64,000 nt of DNA from Stentor coeruleus (GCA_001970955.1 MPUH01000040.1:1-64000), one strand, 5' to 3'; positions 28,753-39,645 are shown, counted from the stretch's first letter. Translations and numbers: made by a program. Notes: generated by a model from the letters alone, not told the origin.

Positions 28753-30750
28753 TTATTTTTGCTGTGAAGCTTCTTTTTTAATTTTATTAAGAAACCCAGA
28801 TGGATCAGGGTCAACAGCTCTAACATTGCAAACTTTTTTATCTATGATAGTTTTGAAATCTTTTAGAGGTTGGTTAAGTAATTTATCAGGAGGGATAATT
28901 TTTTTTTCATCTATTGAATTAGGTCTTATTTGTTCAACAACTTTAGGAGTAATATCATCAAATTTTGTATTATGGCTTTTTCCTTTATGATAATTAGTGT
29001 TTTTTTTTATGTTTTTGTTTTTTGTGTTGTTTTTGTATTTACTTTTTTCTATTGACGGACTAAATGGTCTTGGGAACTGTCCATGATTTTCACAACTATA
29101 ATATCGTGGACCAATAATATCAGGCATAGGTCTAAATTGGTTTTTATTAGAATATCTAGGCTGATAATCAATAGGATTATTAGAAAATGGGTTTGTCCAA
29201 TTGATTTGAACAGGTGGTGGTTGAGGTGCTTGTTTTATTTGCATAAGTTTGCCATGGGCGAAGCCAGTAAAAAACTCATCTTTAAGTTCTTCAACTAAAG
29301 GTCTAAAACACACATCACCAGGTTTTATAGTCATGTCTTGACTTCCACTAATTCTTTGTAATAAAGAAGGACATGAACCAGTTAAAGTTCCAGCAGGGGC
29401 TGATCTGCTTTTATGGATTTCTGTTTAAAAAATACTTGGTTCAGGGATAAAAGGAGAAGTTAAGGGCTGGCCTTGGACAAAAGGATGATTAATAGCTTGA
29501 GATGCAGTCCAACGATCAGCCGGGCTCATTTTCAACAGCCCTTTAAGCAAATCTATAAAGCATTTGCGTTCTTCAGGGTCTTCTCTTGGGATTTTCCTAT
29601 CTAAATTGACTAAATCATCAATATTCGTAATATCTAAATAAGCTCTATAAGGTGAAATTGGCACATTTTGCGACTATTTATTCCTTACCCTTGAATACTC
29701 ATCAAAAGTCTTCAATCTATACCTTTCCCCATCAAAAGCAAAAAACTTATCTCTAAACTTCCCATCAATAATCATTGACTGAGGTGGAGATTCAATCCAT
29801 TGAATTATCCTAAATAATTGCTCATGTTCATTTGATCCAGGAAATAATGGAATACCAATATATAACTCTGCACATATACAAGCTAAAGACCAAGAATCTA
29901 TCTCAGAACCATAAGGTAAACCAATTAAAACTTCAGGTGATCTATAATACCTAGATTGAATATATGTATAAATTGTAGCATCTTCAAAACAAGCACTACC
30001 AAAATCAATAACTTTAATAATCCCTCTATCACTTGCTAATAAAACATTCTCAGGTTTCATATCACAATGGATTATATTCCCTTTTTCCATAATACATAAA
30101 GCTTCTAGCATTTGTTTTGTAAAACTTCTTATTAAAGACAGACTAAAACCTCGCATTCCGTTTTTTTTTATCAGTTCGTAGATGTTTAAACTTAAAAGTT
30201 CAAAGATTATAATAAGATGATTACGGAAAACAAAATAATCGACCATACGGACGATATGATTTGTGTCATTTGGGTCGAGTTCTTTGTTAAGTTTTGATAG
30301 GATTTTAACTTCGATTAATCCTTGCATATAATAAACTGGTTTGTTTTTTATAACTTTTGCTGCATAAATAAGTCCTTTTGTTGACTTGCATTTTACAACT
30401 TGACCAAATGTTCCTTCACCTAATGTGTCAAGGACAATATAATGCTCTCCATCAGGGGAGATTAGTTTTTCATTTACATAAAGGATATAATGATAGTATT
30501 CATTATCATATGAATCATTATATTTAGGTTCACTTGGTTTTGTTAAAGGACGTGCTGGGTTTTCAGATGGGTTAAAAAAAAAGTTTGCATTACAGGATTT
30601 GTATGTTTCTGCTAGCATGAGTGTGATACCCTGTAAGATTTTTTGTGGTAAACTAGATTTTGTTACCATTATTGTTGGGGATTCAGGCCTTTTATCCTCT
30701 TCGAGCTGGACTTTAAATGCTCGAAAGTTCCGAGTTTCTACTAAAGCCAT
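28753..30750 (-). CDS. YAK1: YAK1-type DYRK-family protein kinase with two 15-nt introns, 655 aa
   Basis: Three exons (30750-29689, 29673-29436, 29420-28753) join through introns at 29674-29688 and 29421-29435. The kinase domain spans about residues 100-445. Before it lies YYHYILYVNEKLI, matching the YAK1-specific DYILYVND box. The glycine loop is LGEGTFGQVVKC, the catalytic Lys is in AAKVIKNKP, the catalytic loop is HCDMKPENVLL, and the metal motif is VIDFGSACFED. The activation loop YTYIQSRYYRSPE carries the autophosphorylated second Tyr of DYRKs. SPADRWTASQAINHPF closes the domain. The third exon adds a 220-residue Pro/Asn-rich tail. YAK1/YakA kinases arrest growth and respond to starvation and stress. 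Without splicing the kinase would be cut at its C-lobe. Confidence 0.93.
29421..29435 (-). other. 15-nt intron 2 of the YAK1-type kinase
   Basis: GTATTTTTTAAACAG, containing an in-frame TAA. Removal joins PFIPEP to KIHKSRSAP and opens a further 220 codons. Confidence 0.85.
29674..29688 (-). other. 15-nt intron 1 of the YAK1-type kinase
   Basis: GTAAGGAATAAATAG, containing an in-frame TAG. Removal joins FDEYSR to SQNVPISPY inside the kinase C-lobe. Confidence 0.92.
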
Positions 30751-31889
30751 TTATTAGTAAAAATGTGCTGAAAATCCTAGTTTGTATTGATATTTTTTAG
30801 TGATTAAGATTGTGAAGTGCGTTAGAGATGGGATTTTGGGGATTTTTTAAAGAGTAGGATTGGGGTAAAGGAAAGTTTGCCTTTTTTATATAGATTGATT
30901 GGGAAAATATTAAAGATATGATATGAAATTATGAAAAGATATTGATTATGGTATGAATATGATTTAGTATAATGAAAAAAATTGGGGGTGGTTTGAAGAA
31001 GTTGTTGTATGGAGAAATGATATTGTTAGGATAAATTATAAAATATTTATTTGGAAAATCTGATTTAAGAGATTTACTTTTAGTAGTAGATTTTTAGATA
31101 TGTTTTTGGGATAAGAATTTTGATATTGATTGTTAGGTTGTTTGAAAAACTGATGTTAGAGGGTTATTAAGATAACTTGAAATTATTTGGAATAATGTTA
31201 AAGAGAATTACAATTGAAATAATTATAAAAAATGAACTAAAAAGATGAGTTCAAACTTGTTGGCAATCTAGTTAGAAATTATATTGAAGTGAGAAATGGT
31301 ATAACAAAATTAAAATTAGCTTTTATTTGGTTGGCGATAAACATTAAGTAATGGTGATAGTGTTTATAGAATTAGAAATTTAGAAATTATATCTCAATAC
31401 AAAAACCCCTATTTTTAAGTAAATATTCTATAATTCACCAACGATAATATTAAAATTTGTAATCTTCAAAATTTTACAATATAATCATCATGCAATTTAC
31501 ACAATCCTAAAAAACACTTAAAACTCCAAAATTAATCCTCTTTACCTACTTTTTTTTTGCATCAAATCATATATCACATTATAAACAACACAAAATTTAC
31601 TTCTTATATCCTAAAATTATCATAAAATATTTCTCTATCTTCTAATACTCATAAAATCTATATACCAAAAAAACTATACCTTTTATTTTTTACATATGCA
31701 AATTTCTAATAACGGCAAAATAAAATACATATTTAACTTACCTTCAATTTCTTATTAGGATAGTATCAGATCTTTAATAAAATTATCTTCTTAAAGAATT
31801 CAATCTTTTAAGATATGCTAAGGAGGATATAAAAATCTGAATGGACTTCAATAACTTTTCATAGAATAATTAATACAAAGCTATTTAGT
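30751..31889. other. spacer, no gene seen
   Basis: G/T-rich from 30760 to about 31390 (5' flank of the kinase), then A/C-rich. Between about 31700 and 31880 a minus-strand frame reads LFYEKLLKSIQIFISSLAYL with few stops, which may be chance. No RNA gene seen. Confidence 0.5.
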
Positions 31890-32264
31890 CTAGAGTTTGT
31901 TGAACTTTGGGGCTTGTACTAATGGATTCTCTTCAGATAGTTTATGTATTCCTGCAGCTTTATGATCAAAGGGACACTGATGCTCTTCTGGATGTCTATG
32001 CTTAGTACAGTAAAAAGAAAGACACTTACATCTGAAGTTAAGTGGTCCAAGTTTTTTACTACAAAAAGCACACTTGTCAGGGTTTTGTACTGGAGGAGGA
32101 GGAGCCTGTTTGACTTCTTCAACAATTTTCGGAATACTGCTAATCACATTCGAAACTTCACTCACAGCAAGAGATTGGGTTTTGGATTCCTTGAAACATT
32201 TCGAACACAGCCCTTCCTGGCAGCCGAAAAATATTTTACAGTTTCTGCATATCGGTGCTTCCAT
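31890..32264 (-). CDS. A20/AN1 zinc-finger protein (ZFAND5/6 type), 124 aa
   Basis: An A20 finger opens the protein: CRNCKIFFGCQEGLCSKCFKE (residues 6-26), with the final C-x2-C-F of this class. A Ser/Pro linker follows. The AN1 finger occupies residues 72-112: CAFCSKKLG, FRCKCLSFYCTKHRHPEEH and CPFDHKAAG, with all expected Cys and His ligands. The whole layout and length match stress-associated ZFAND5/6 proteins, which bind polyubiquitin and the proteasome and modulate stress responses. ATG start and TAG stop are clear. Confidence 0.92.
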   Translation of the reverse strand: MEAPICRNCKIFFGCQEGLCSKCFKESKTQSLAVSEVSNVISSIPKIVEEVKQAPPPPVQNPDKCAFCSKKLGPLNFRCKCLSFYCTKHRHPEEHQCPFDHKAAGIHKLSEENPLVQAPKFNKL

Positions 32265-32485
32265 ATTTATATTTGAAATCCAAACTCCTTTTCATACTTT
32301 TTTCAATAGTCTGCAACAGAACCGAAAGTAAAAAAAAGACTTTTACACACTCATATAAAACCTCCAAAGTTTTTTATAGCTTATAATTCTTATAACATAA
32401 ACAAAAAAACATAAAAAAATATTTTAAAACACATGAGATACTATTAAAAAAACTACTACTTTAATACTTATATAAAAGTAAAAAG

Positions 32486-33751
32486 CTACTGAATGACAAC
32501 ATTATGTCTATGATGTTTACTTGCTGTCTTAGGCAAAGGTGGTGGTGCTGGACTAGGAGATCTTGATTTAGATTTAGATTTACCTCTGCTATGTTGTCTT
32601 CTTGGGCTAATATACAGAGGTTTTTTACCAGGCATTCCAGGTACACTCAATTGATTTCCATAATTTCTTACAAAACTTGGTTGTCTTGAAGCTGACATAT
32701 TCTTACTATTACTATGTAATTCAATACTTCCAAGTGAACTCATTTTCTTAGGTCCTGTATCTTTACGTACTGTATCCCTAATCCGACAAAACGGATCATT
32801 TATTCTAGCTCTATAAATCTCATCTATATAAACATTTTCTATAAGCCCAGTAAGTTGTATACAAGTATTTATAAGTTTTTTCAGTTTAAATTTATCTTGA
32901 TATAATCTAACTTCTTCTAAATGTGCTAAAGGTATTTTCCCTTTAATACTTGTGATAAAAGGATGTTGTAAAGCTAAATTTGCTGTATATCGTTCTAATG
33001 GATTAAGTCTTGTACATCTTAAGAATAAATCTTTAGCTAAAGAAGGGAAGTTTTCTGGGAATTTCCATTCTATGTTCTGTAGATGTTTGATGAAACTTTG
33101 ACTATCTTCTTTTTTTGAAGTTAAAGGATGAGAGTTTGTTAGAAGTTGGTAAAGGATTATGCCGCAGCTCCAGATGTCTACTGGTTCACTATATTGCTTT
33201 TGGAGAGCTTGTTCTGGGGCCATATAGGCCATTGTCCCTGAACGTTGGTCTAGACGTTCTTCAAGAGTGTATTTGGTGCTTAATCCAAAGTCTGTGATTT
33301 TCAGACTTGTTTGCTCTAGATCCTGAAACATTATGTTTTCGGGTTTTAAGTCTCTGTGAAGCACTTGTACTTTGTGAAGATAAGATACCCCACAAAATAT
33401 CATTCTCATTATTGATGAAACTTCATGTTCACTCAATTTTTTATGTGAAAGTAAATGCGCCAAGTTGTTTCCTTTAAGTAACTCCATTTCAAGTATTAGA
33501 AAAGAGTTTGTGTGGTGGAGGTCGATAAATTTGACGATGTTTGGGTGGTCTAAACGGCTGAGAAGTTCTGATTCTTGTATAGAAAACAAAATCTGTTTTT
33601 CTGTAAGTTTGTATTTTTTAATCACTTTTAAAGCTACTGAGCGATGGCTAGTCAAATTCACGCATTCGAGAACTGTGCCAAAAGCCCCTTTTCCCAAGAT
33701 CGATATCACTTTGAACTCATGGCCGATTTCTTTCATTAGCCTTTCTTTCAT
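32486..33751 (-). CDS. Ser/Thr protein kinase (CAMK-like), 421 aa
   Basis: The start is the ATG at 33751 (MKERLMKEIGHEFKV); an upstream TTG is in frame but unlikely. Kinase domain residues 13-270: glycine loop LGKGAFGTVLEC, catalytic Lys in VALKVIKKYKL, HRDLKPENIMF, DFGLS, GTMAYMAPEQ and VDIWSCGIILYQLLT are all intact, so it should be active. The small-lobe and activation-loop sequence is of the CAMK/CDPK or polo/Aurora-like group; I cannot place it further. No EF-hands follow and no polo-box is evident. The C-terminal 150 residues are Ser/Arg/Pro-rich (RGKSKSKSRSPSPAPPP), with a basic tail. An SK-rich tail may target microtubules or be phosphorylated. Confidence 0.88.
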   Translation of the reverse strand: MKERLMKEIGHEFKVISILGKGAFGTVLECVNLTSHRSVALKVIKKYKLTEKQILFSIQESELLSRLDHPNIVKFIDLHHTNSFLILEMELLKGNNLAHLLSHKKLSEHEVSSIMRMIFCGVSYLHKVQVLHRDLKPENIMFQDLEQTSLKITDFGLSTKYTLEERLDQRSGTMAYMAPEQALQKQYSEPVDIWSCGIILYQLLTNSHPLTSKKEDSQSFIKHLQNIEWKFPENFPSLAKDLFLRCTRLNPLERYTANLALQHPFITSIKGKIPLAHLEEVRLYQDKFKLKKLINTCIQLTGLIENVYIDEIYRARINDPFCRIRDTVRKDTGPKKMSSLGSIELHSNSKNMSASRQPSFVRNYGNQLSVPGMPGKKPLYISPRRQHSRGKSKSKSRSPSPAPPPLPKTASKHHRHNVVIQ

Positions 33752-33998
33752 CGTTATTTTATACAATACATTATATGAGATTTTAGGTTTTCTTGAATAC
33801 CAGAATTATTTAAGATAGATAATAATAAAGATATCATCAAGGATATGAAAAATATGATATTATTAGTAAATTTTACATATAATATTATTGCAGACTCCTT
33901 ATATTACAAAAAAAAAGAGTAATTTTAATAAACTATAACTCTTATGATTAAACATTATTATAATCTAAAATCTTATAATAATATAATTTTGTATGACT

Positions 33999-34460
33999 TC
34001 ATTGCCAAGGTGTAAGATTGGCTTCAGAATCTTCTTGTTTCAAAAAAAGTCCATGATTCGGTATTACTGCTTTTAAGTGTTTTTTTTCTGATATCGAAGA
34101 ATTTATTGGTTTTTTACTTGTAGTTTTTTCTTTTCTTGATTCAAGAGCAAATGTTCTTAGACTTATCCCAACTGAGTCATTATGGGTTTGAGATTTTTCA
34201 GCAGGTCGACTACGAACTGGTCTTATATATATTCGATTTGAAGAGTTTGCAAGTCGATTTGTTCGATGAATATTGATACAAGTACCATCTGAAGATTTAC
34301 GACTATGAATTGGAGTGAATTTATATTTGGTAGGCTGAGTAATTCTTGGGCTTTCATCTTGTAAGCAAATGCTATTAGAAAGTCGTCTATTTTTTGAACG
34401 TTGAAGAAAATGCAAAGATCTTAAAAGTGGACAATCAAGTCTAGTTGGCATAAAAGCCAT
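33999..34460 (-). CDS. hypothetical basic protein, 153 aa
   Basis: Not recognised. ATG start (MAFMPTRLDCPLL), TGA stop. Arg/Ser/Lys-rich throughout, with clusters such as RSKNRRLS and RPVRSRPAEK and a C-terminus EDSEANLTPWQ. No membrane segment or domain. It starts 119 bp from the divergently transcribed gene at 34580, so the two may share a promoter region. Confidence 0.5.
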   Translation of the reverse strand: MAFMPTRLDCPLLRSLHFLQRSKNRRLSNSICLQDESPRITQPTKYKFTPIHSRKSSDGTCINIHRTNRLANSSNRIYIRPVRSRPAEKSQTHNDSVGISLRTFALESRKEKTTSKKPINSSISEKKHLKAVIPNHGLFLKQEDSEANLTPWQ

Positions 34461-34579
34461 TTTATATTATAAAAATCATAGGATTACTATAGAAATTAGA
34501 TTAAAAATTCATAGTATTAAAGGAAATATTTTTTTATTTTAGATAAGATTATAGGGTGTTTAGGAATTATATATAAATC

Positions 34580-35218
34580 ATGTCGAACCAAAACGCTTTA
34601 AATAGTCGTATGTATGATCAGGCGTATATGAAACTTATTGAGAATTTGATTGAAATTTTAACAGAACGGGTACTTAAAGCGGTTATGTTACAACAAGTTG
34701 ATGATCAAGCATTTAGTAAATCTCTTGTGACAATTTATACTAGAATGAGTAATTTAGAAGTTAAAAAAATTGTCCCACCTAAATTTTCTAATTACTTTCA
34801 CAACTTGACTATTTATCTTGCTTCACAATATCCTGATTCAAGATGTACTTCTTCAGATTCTAGTCAAGGGTTTTCTGATAGTTCAAGAATATCCCCAGTA
34901 TCACTTGACTCTGGTTTTAATATGACAAAAACTTATATGCAGCGTCCTTTGACACTTGATGAAATTGAAGAAGAAGATTTAACTGTTGATGATCCTGAAG
35001 AAAATAAAATACGATATCATAGCCAACCTCGAAAAGATCGAGAAATATCACCTACTAAAAATGTTATTAAGAATAGTCTTGGTAAAAATTATACACGGCA
35101 TAAGGCTGATGATATAATGGGGAAATATATGAAGATGTCTGAAAATTTTTCAGAGAAAAAAGGTAAAAAGGAAGATTCATTGTATTTTAGCAATGGTATT
35201 TTTTTCCATCTCCCGTAG
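34580..35218 (+). CDS. hypothetical protein, 212 aa
   Basis: Not recognised. The first 90 residues look ordered and helical (YMKLIENLIEILTERVLKAV, KFSNYFHNLTIYLASQY). The rest is Ser/Asp/Glu/Lys-rich and likely disordered, with SSDSSQGFSDSSRIS and a proline-directed SPVSLDS, then an acidic EEEDLTVDDPEE. ATG start close to a divergent neighbour. The fold of the N-terminal helical part could be a small dimerisation domain; no family assigned. Confidence 0.6.
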   Translation: MSNQNALNSRMYDQAYMKLIENLIEILTERVLKAVMLQQVDDQAFSKSLVTIYTRMSNLEVKKIVPPKFSNYFHNLTIYLASQYPDSRCTSSDSSQGFSDSSRISPVSLDSGFNMTKTYMQRPLTLDEIEEEDLTVDDPEENKIRYHSQPRKDREISPTKNVIKNSLGKNYTRHKADDIMGKYMKMSENFSEKKGKKEDSLYFSNGIFFHLP

Positions 35219-35662
35219 TGTAAAATATTTAAAACTATAATTAATAGTATAAATTATTTAGGTTAAAAACTAAAGTTATTATTGAAATTTCTGGGTTAAA
35301 ATGCATGAGTTTATTGTAATTATTGGTATTTATTATAAGATTTTGGTTGAGAGTTTTGTGTTTAATATTTTTTCATTTTGTGATTTTTGCATTTCTGTAT
35401 CAAGCATAGCAAATCATCTTCATATATCAAAATTAAATAAATAAATATTTAGTATTTACGCTACATTTAAGCAAATCCTCAAACTTCTTATTAAAAAAAA
35501 CATGCTTCATAAATCCAAAAATAAAATTATTACCCTAAAGCCACAATCTCCCCCTCCATAATCCAAAATCCAAAACCCAATTTCCTCTTTATCTTAAAAA
35601 CTAGACCTCCTTCAATAAATGACACTTTAAAAACCCTAATAACTTTTACATTTAAAAATAAT
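35219..35662. other. spacer, no gene seen
   Basis: G/T-rich to about 35400 and A/C-rich from about 35460 to 35650, between two + strand genes. Shows the flank skew clearly. Confidence 0.6.
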
Positions 35663-37250
35663 ATGGATAAATCAAGGCCATATAGTGCATATCCTCTCCC
35701 ATCCCGAGGACGTAAAATCCACACTGCCACATCAGCCAAAAACGAGATCCTCCTGAAAGATCGCATAAGCCCAATCCATACAACAAATTTCTACGCCAAA
35801 GAAGAATTAAACGACCAAGTACAATCTTTAAAAAAATTCATAAACACCTTACAAGAAGAAAACAAACATCTCAAAGCCAAAATAGTTCGCCTAGAAAAAA
35901 AAAAGGTCAATCTCTTATCAGGTCCATTTAAAACCTTTAACAATATATCATTTTCCCCAGACTTAGAAAAACAAAAACTTCTTTTAAGAATATCAGAACT
36001 TGAATTAGAATCAAATGTTCTTAAAGATGAAGCTATGAGACATAAAATTATTATAGATGAATTTATTGGTAAAATTCCTTATGATTATAAAAGATTATTT
36101 GAAAAATATATAAAGTTAAGTGCTAAGATAAAAAAAATTAAAGAAGGGAAAAAAAATTCTATTGGGCATTATGGATCTGATATAGAAAGTGATAAGAGAT
36201 TTAGTGAAATGACTGGGAAAAATGTGGGGAAAAAAAGTTCTCCACAGTTTAAGAAAAGGGATTCGGTATTGATTACAGGGATTTTTATGAAGTTATATGA
36301 AGGGTTTTGTGTAAATCAGTTGGAACATGATGAGATTTGGTATGTTGTGAACCCAAATAATTGTGATAGTATTGGGTTTCAAGAATTTGCCAGGGGGATG
36401 CATGGTTTAGGGGTAGAGAATGATGAGGAAATTGAAGTACTTTTTGAGATTATTGCTAATGATAGGAGAATTGATAAGAGATTGTTTGAAAAAGCACTTA
36501 TCAAATACAAGCCTAGTAATATTCCTAATTATTCTGATATAAAACCTGCAGCTGATCATCTTTATTATCGACTTCAGATTCAAAGAATTACATTTAAAAA
36601 CTTTTTAGGTTTATTTCCAGCTGAAGCTTATATATATGACGATATTCTTCAAATTTTAACAACAACGCCAGTGTTATTGGATAAAACATCAGCTGAAATA
36701 ATAACNAACGCCAGTGTTATTGGATAAAACATCAGCTGAAATAATAACAAAATATATACTTATAAACAAAACTAAGACAGAAAAAAATGATATCGAAAAT
36801 AAGCTAAAGAAGGTTATGGATGAATGGAGAATATTTACTGAAGATGAAGAAATTGTGTTTGATGATAGGATAAGATGTNCAAAATATATACTTATAAACA
36901 AAACTAAGACAGAAAAAAATGATATCGAAAATAAGCTAAAGAAAGTTATGGATGAATGGAGAATATTTACTGAAGATGAAGAAATTGTGTTTGATGATAG
37001 GATAAGATGTTCTATGGATGGAAATTGGGAAGTTTTTATTAAAAAATGCCATGAACTTGATAGAGGGAAAAGAGAAATTATTAGTTTTTTACAGTTTGCA
37101 AGGATATGTAAAAGTATAGGATTTGAGTTAGATTCAGATATGAAACAATACTTAAAAATCCTTTTTTATACTGATAAGTTTCAACTTGAAATAGTACCTT
37201 ATATGAGCTTTGTTGTAGCTTATGCTCCAGAGAATTATCTTCCAAGATAA
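35663..37250 (+). CDS. coiled-coil and EF-hand-like protein, about 470 aa
   Basis: Two single-N joins (36706 and 36879), each flanked by direct copies of 42 and 131 bp, interrupt the gene. Removing one copy and the N from each leaves a single 470-residue frame. Residues 45-160 are a coiled coil (QVQSLKKFINTLQEENKHLK). From about residue 210 the sequence has repeated calmodulin-like helix-loop-helix character: DEIWYVVNPNNCDSIGFQEF, then FLQFARICKSIGFELDSD. The loops lack the full DxDxDG set, so calcium binding is doubtful. An architecture of coiled coil plus degenerate EF-hands occurs in ciliate cortical and axonemal proteins. ATG start MDKSRPYSAYPLPSRG. Confidence 0.7.
36664..36748 (+). repeat. 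42-bp direct copies around a single N
   Basis: 36664-36705 and 36707-36748 are identical, separated by the N at 36706. The 43-bp unit shifts the reading frame of the host gene. Confidence 0.85.
36748..37010 (+). repeat. 131-bp direct copies around a single N
   Basis: 36748-36878 and 36880-37010 match except for one base (AAGAAGGTT against AAGAAAGTT), separated by the N at 36879. The single difference suggests that the two copies came from different alleles or reads. Confidence 0.85.
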
Positions 37251-37586
37251 TTTATAGGTAAGTGTACTAAATAATTTATTAGTTTCTTCTTGATTAAGAG
37301 TGTTATTTGTAGTAAAAAATCCTAAACAAACATCTTACAATTAACCCCAATCAAAATTAAAATCCCACATCTATATCCCATTTAATCCTTTCTCAAATTC
37401 TACATAAAAATCCTTTACATTTGTATCAATAATTTCTTTTCTAATTTCTAATATCCTATGTAAAATATCTTTTCTCTTTTTATCTAATCCTTTCAAATCA
37501 TTAAAACTTATTATCTTTTAATAAATCCAAAAAAAATCTGCAACTTGATTGTAAAACAATACCATTATTAGTAAATAAAAATATTA
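37251..37586. other. spacer, no gene seen
   Basis: Short G/T-rich part, then A/C-rich before the RAB21 start. No other signal. Confidence 0.6.
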
Positions 37587-38210
37587 ATGGATTCAGTCAA
37601 AGAATTCAAAATAGTAACATTAGGTGAAGGGAGAGTTGGTAAAACTTCCTTAACCTTGAAATTTGCCCGTAATGAGTTCCATGATAATGAAATCAGCACA
37701 GTTCAGGCTAATTTTATTCAAAAAGACGTACAATTAGATGGTGGTGTCTTAGTAAGGCTTAATATATGGGACACAGCAGGCCAAGAAAGATTTCGTGCTT
37801 TAGCTCCAAACTATTATCGACAAGCTAACGGAGCAGTTATAGCATATGACATAACAGACGCTGGATCTTTTAATAGAGTTAAAGCTTGGGTCAAAGAACT
37901 TCAATCTCAAGCTGACAAGGACATAAGCATAGTTTTAGCTGGCAATAAATGCGATCGTGAGTCTGAAAGGCAAATAACTTCCCAAGAAGCAATAGAATAC
38001 TCAAACTCCATAAACGCAGCACATTTCAATACTAGTGCAAAATCAGGTAAAGGTGTTCAAGAATTATATGCCGAAATAGCAAAAAGAGTATATGCCGTAC
38101 ATCAGAAAAATCTTAAAGCAAACCCCCCAACAACTAATTCAAGAGGAGGTCGAAGAGTTAAAATTACAACCAATGAGCCAGAAAAACCCAAAAATAAAAA
38201 CTGCTGCTAA
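37587..38210 (+). CDS. RAB21: Rab GTPase, RAB21-like
   Basis: 207 residues with all small-GTPase boxes: P-loop GEGRVGKTS (residues 13-21), switch I STVQANF, WDTAGQERF (switch II), GNKCD and TSAKSG. The effector region TVQANF and the P-loop GEG..GKTSL match the RAB21/RAB5-like group (human RAB21 TLQASF, GEGCVGKTS), and YYRQANGAVIAYDITDAGSF follows YYRDSNGAILVYDITDEDSF closely. C-terminal NCC is a dual geranylgeranylation site. RAB21 controls early endosome and integrin/phagosome traffic. The next gene begins only 49 bp downstream on the same strand. Confidence 0.93.
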   Translation: MDSVKEFKIVTLGEGRVGKTSLTLKFARNEFHDNEISTVQANFIQKDVQLDGGVLVRLNIWDTAGQERFRALAPNYYRQANGAVIAYDITDAGSFNRVKAWVKELQSQADKDISIVLAGNKCDRESERQITSQEAIEYSNSINAAHFNTSAKSGKGVQELYAEIAKRVYAVHQKNLKANPPTTNSRGGRRVKITTNEPEKPKNKNCC

Positions 38211-38259
38211 TTAGTTTAATAGGAAACTAAAACTCTAAGGAAAAAACTTATATAAAAAA

Positions 38260-39168
38260 ATGTCTTCTGATATCATCTATGTTAAAACTATAGAAAAAGA
38301 ATTACCAGGATATTTTTGGTATTTAGTAGGAGTTATGCAAGTAAAAACAAGTCTTTCTATTCAAGTTGTTGGTAATTTTCTTAAGAAAGTTAACCAGGAT
38401 TTCATAAAGCATAGAGTAAATGAAGAAGCTAAGGATTATATCGAACAACTACTTTATGAAGGTAAACTTGGCGACGCGAAGAATTATTTAGAAAATTATA
38501 TAAACGACTCAGATAATTATAATAAGAATATCGAGGAAGATGTACTTGGGCTTATAGCTGACCTGAAAAACAGCCCAGTTTTTTATCAGAAAATTGAACT
38601 TAAACTTAAACCTCAGAGTTCATTTAACTGCAGTTCTTGTAATAGGCCGATTTTTAGTCAGGATTTAGTTGTATTAGATGATTGTGTGCATATGTTCCAT
38701 AAAGAATGTTTATCGATTAAAATAAGACAACAAATGGCTAGTAATGCTTTAAAGATTGTATGTCCTGTTGATAAATGCGCTAAAGAAATTCAGTTTCATT
38801 ATTTGGAACACTATGTGAATAAGGATGAGATTAATAAATATCAAGAAGGGGAGTTTGAAAGAATGGTTAAAAGTGGACAGTTTGGTAAGGTTATATCGTG
38901 TCCGAATATTACGTGTAAGGTACAATTTTGTGTAGAATTAGATAAGGGATATTGCCCGAAATGTGGGATTTCTATATGTGGAGTATGTCTTAAGATTCTT
39001 GATTATTGCATGTGTAATCAAGTTATAGTTAGAAGACAGTGCCCTTTTTGCGGAACTTGGAATGATAAAGGTAGAGATAAAATATTGAATTGCACAAAAT
39101 GCACTAGTATTTTTTGCTTTAATTGCTTGAAAAGAGTTACGGAATGTCGATGTAGAGGAAATCAATAA
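38260..39168 (+). CDS. RBR-like RING ubiquitin ligase, 302 aa
   Basis: A helical N-terminal part (residues 1-120) precedes a Cys-rich array. RING1-like: CSSCNRPI, CVHMFHKEC, CPVDKC (about 126-172). The middle IBR-like element: CPNITCKVQF and GYCPKCGISICGVC (about 214-250). The last: CPFCGTWNDKGRDKILNC and CTKCTSIFCFNCLKRVTEC (about 264-300), with a Cys (ILNC) that could be the RING2 catalytic residue. The order RING-IBR-RING is that of RBR E3 ligases, which transfer ubiquitin through a thioester. Spacings are not canonical, so a general zinc-array protein is the alternative. Only 49 bp after RAB21; co-expression is possible but unproven. Confidence 0.78.
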   Translation: MSSDIIYVKTIEKELPGYFWYLVGVMQVKTSLSIQVVGNFLKKVNQDFIKHRVNEEAKDYIEQLLYEGKLGDAKNYLENYINDSDNYNKNIEEDVLGLIADLKNSPVFYQKIELKLKPQSSFNCSSCNRPIFSQDLVVLDDCVHMFHKECLSIKIRQQMASNALKIVCPVDKCAKEIQFHYLEHYVNKDEINKYQEGEFERMVKSGQFGKVISCPNITCKVQFCVELDKGYCPKCGISICGVCLKILDYCMCNQVIVRRQCPFCGTWNDKGRDKILNCTKCTSIFCFNCLKRVTECRCRGNQ

Positions 39169-39309
39169 AGATATTAAATTTAGTTTTGATATAAGATTTT
39201 TGATTGAGACTTTTAGTTTAAGATTCATTTATTAATATATTATTTTAACTAATTATGTAAGAATTTATTGTGGAGTGTATATAAATCATAAATCTTTCCT
39301 TTTAATAAT
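39169..39309. other. 3' flank
   Basis: G/T-rich tail after the RBR-like gene. Nothing seen. Confidence 0.5.
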
Positions 39310-39645
39310 CCCATAAATATCAAAATAATAATTCATTAAAAACTCTTGACTTTAAATAATTCGTAAAAGTTTTTTCAAAGAATTTATTGTATAAACTCTT
39401 CTTAATTAGCCTTTTTAATCCAACTTAAATCTGATTTTCAACTAAATAAAAAATTTTTTGCCGCAAGTTTGAGTACTTTCTTGATATAGTTGCCATGAAG
39501 AAATCCTCAATTAAATTATCAGTTATTTTTCATTCTCTTAATTTTTTCTCTTATAGTTTTACTTCAAGTTTATCTCCATACAACATCATTTAATTCAATA
39601 TTATTTTTCTCAATTTTTTACCAAATATATTTTCTATCATATCTT
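39310..39645 (-). pseudogene. decayed coding stretch, family unknown
   Basis: One minus-strand frame has two long open runs, MIENIFGKKLRKIIL and then, after stops, TDNLIEDFFMATISRKYSN and RLIKKSLYNKFFEKTFTNYL, with ordinary residue diversity. Stops of TAA (three) and TGA (one) lie between them at places where Gln, Trp or Arg codons would fit. The length of the two adjacent open runs is more than I would expect by chance in this AT-rich DNA. No family recognised; a chance frame is not excluded. Confidence 0.38.
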
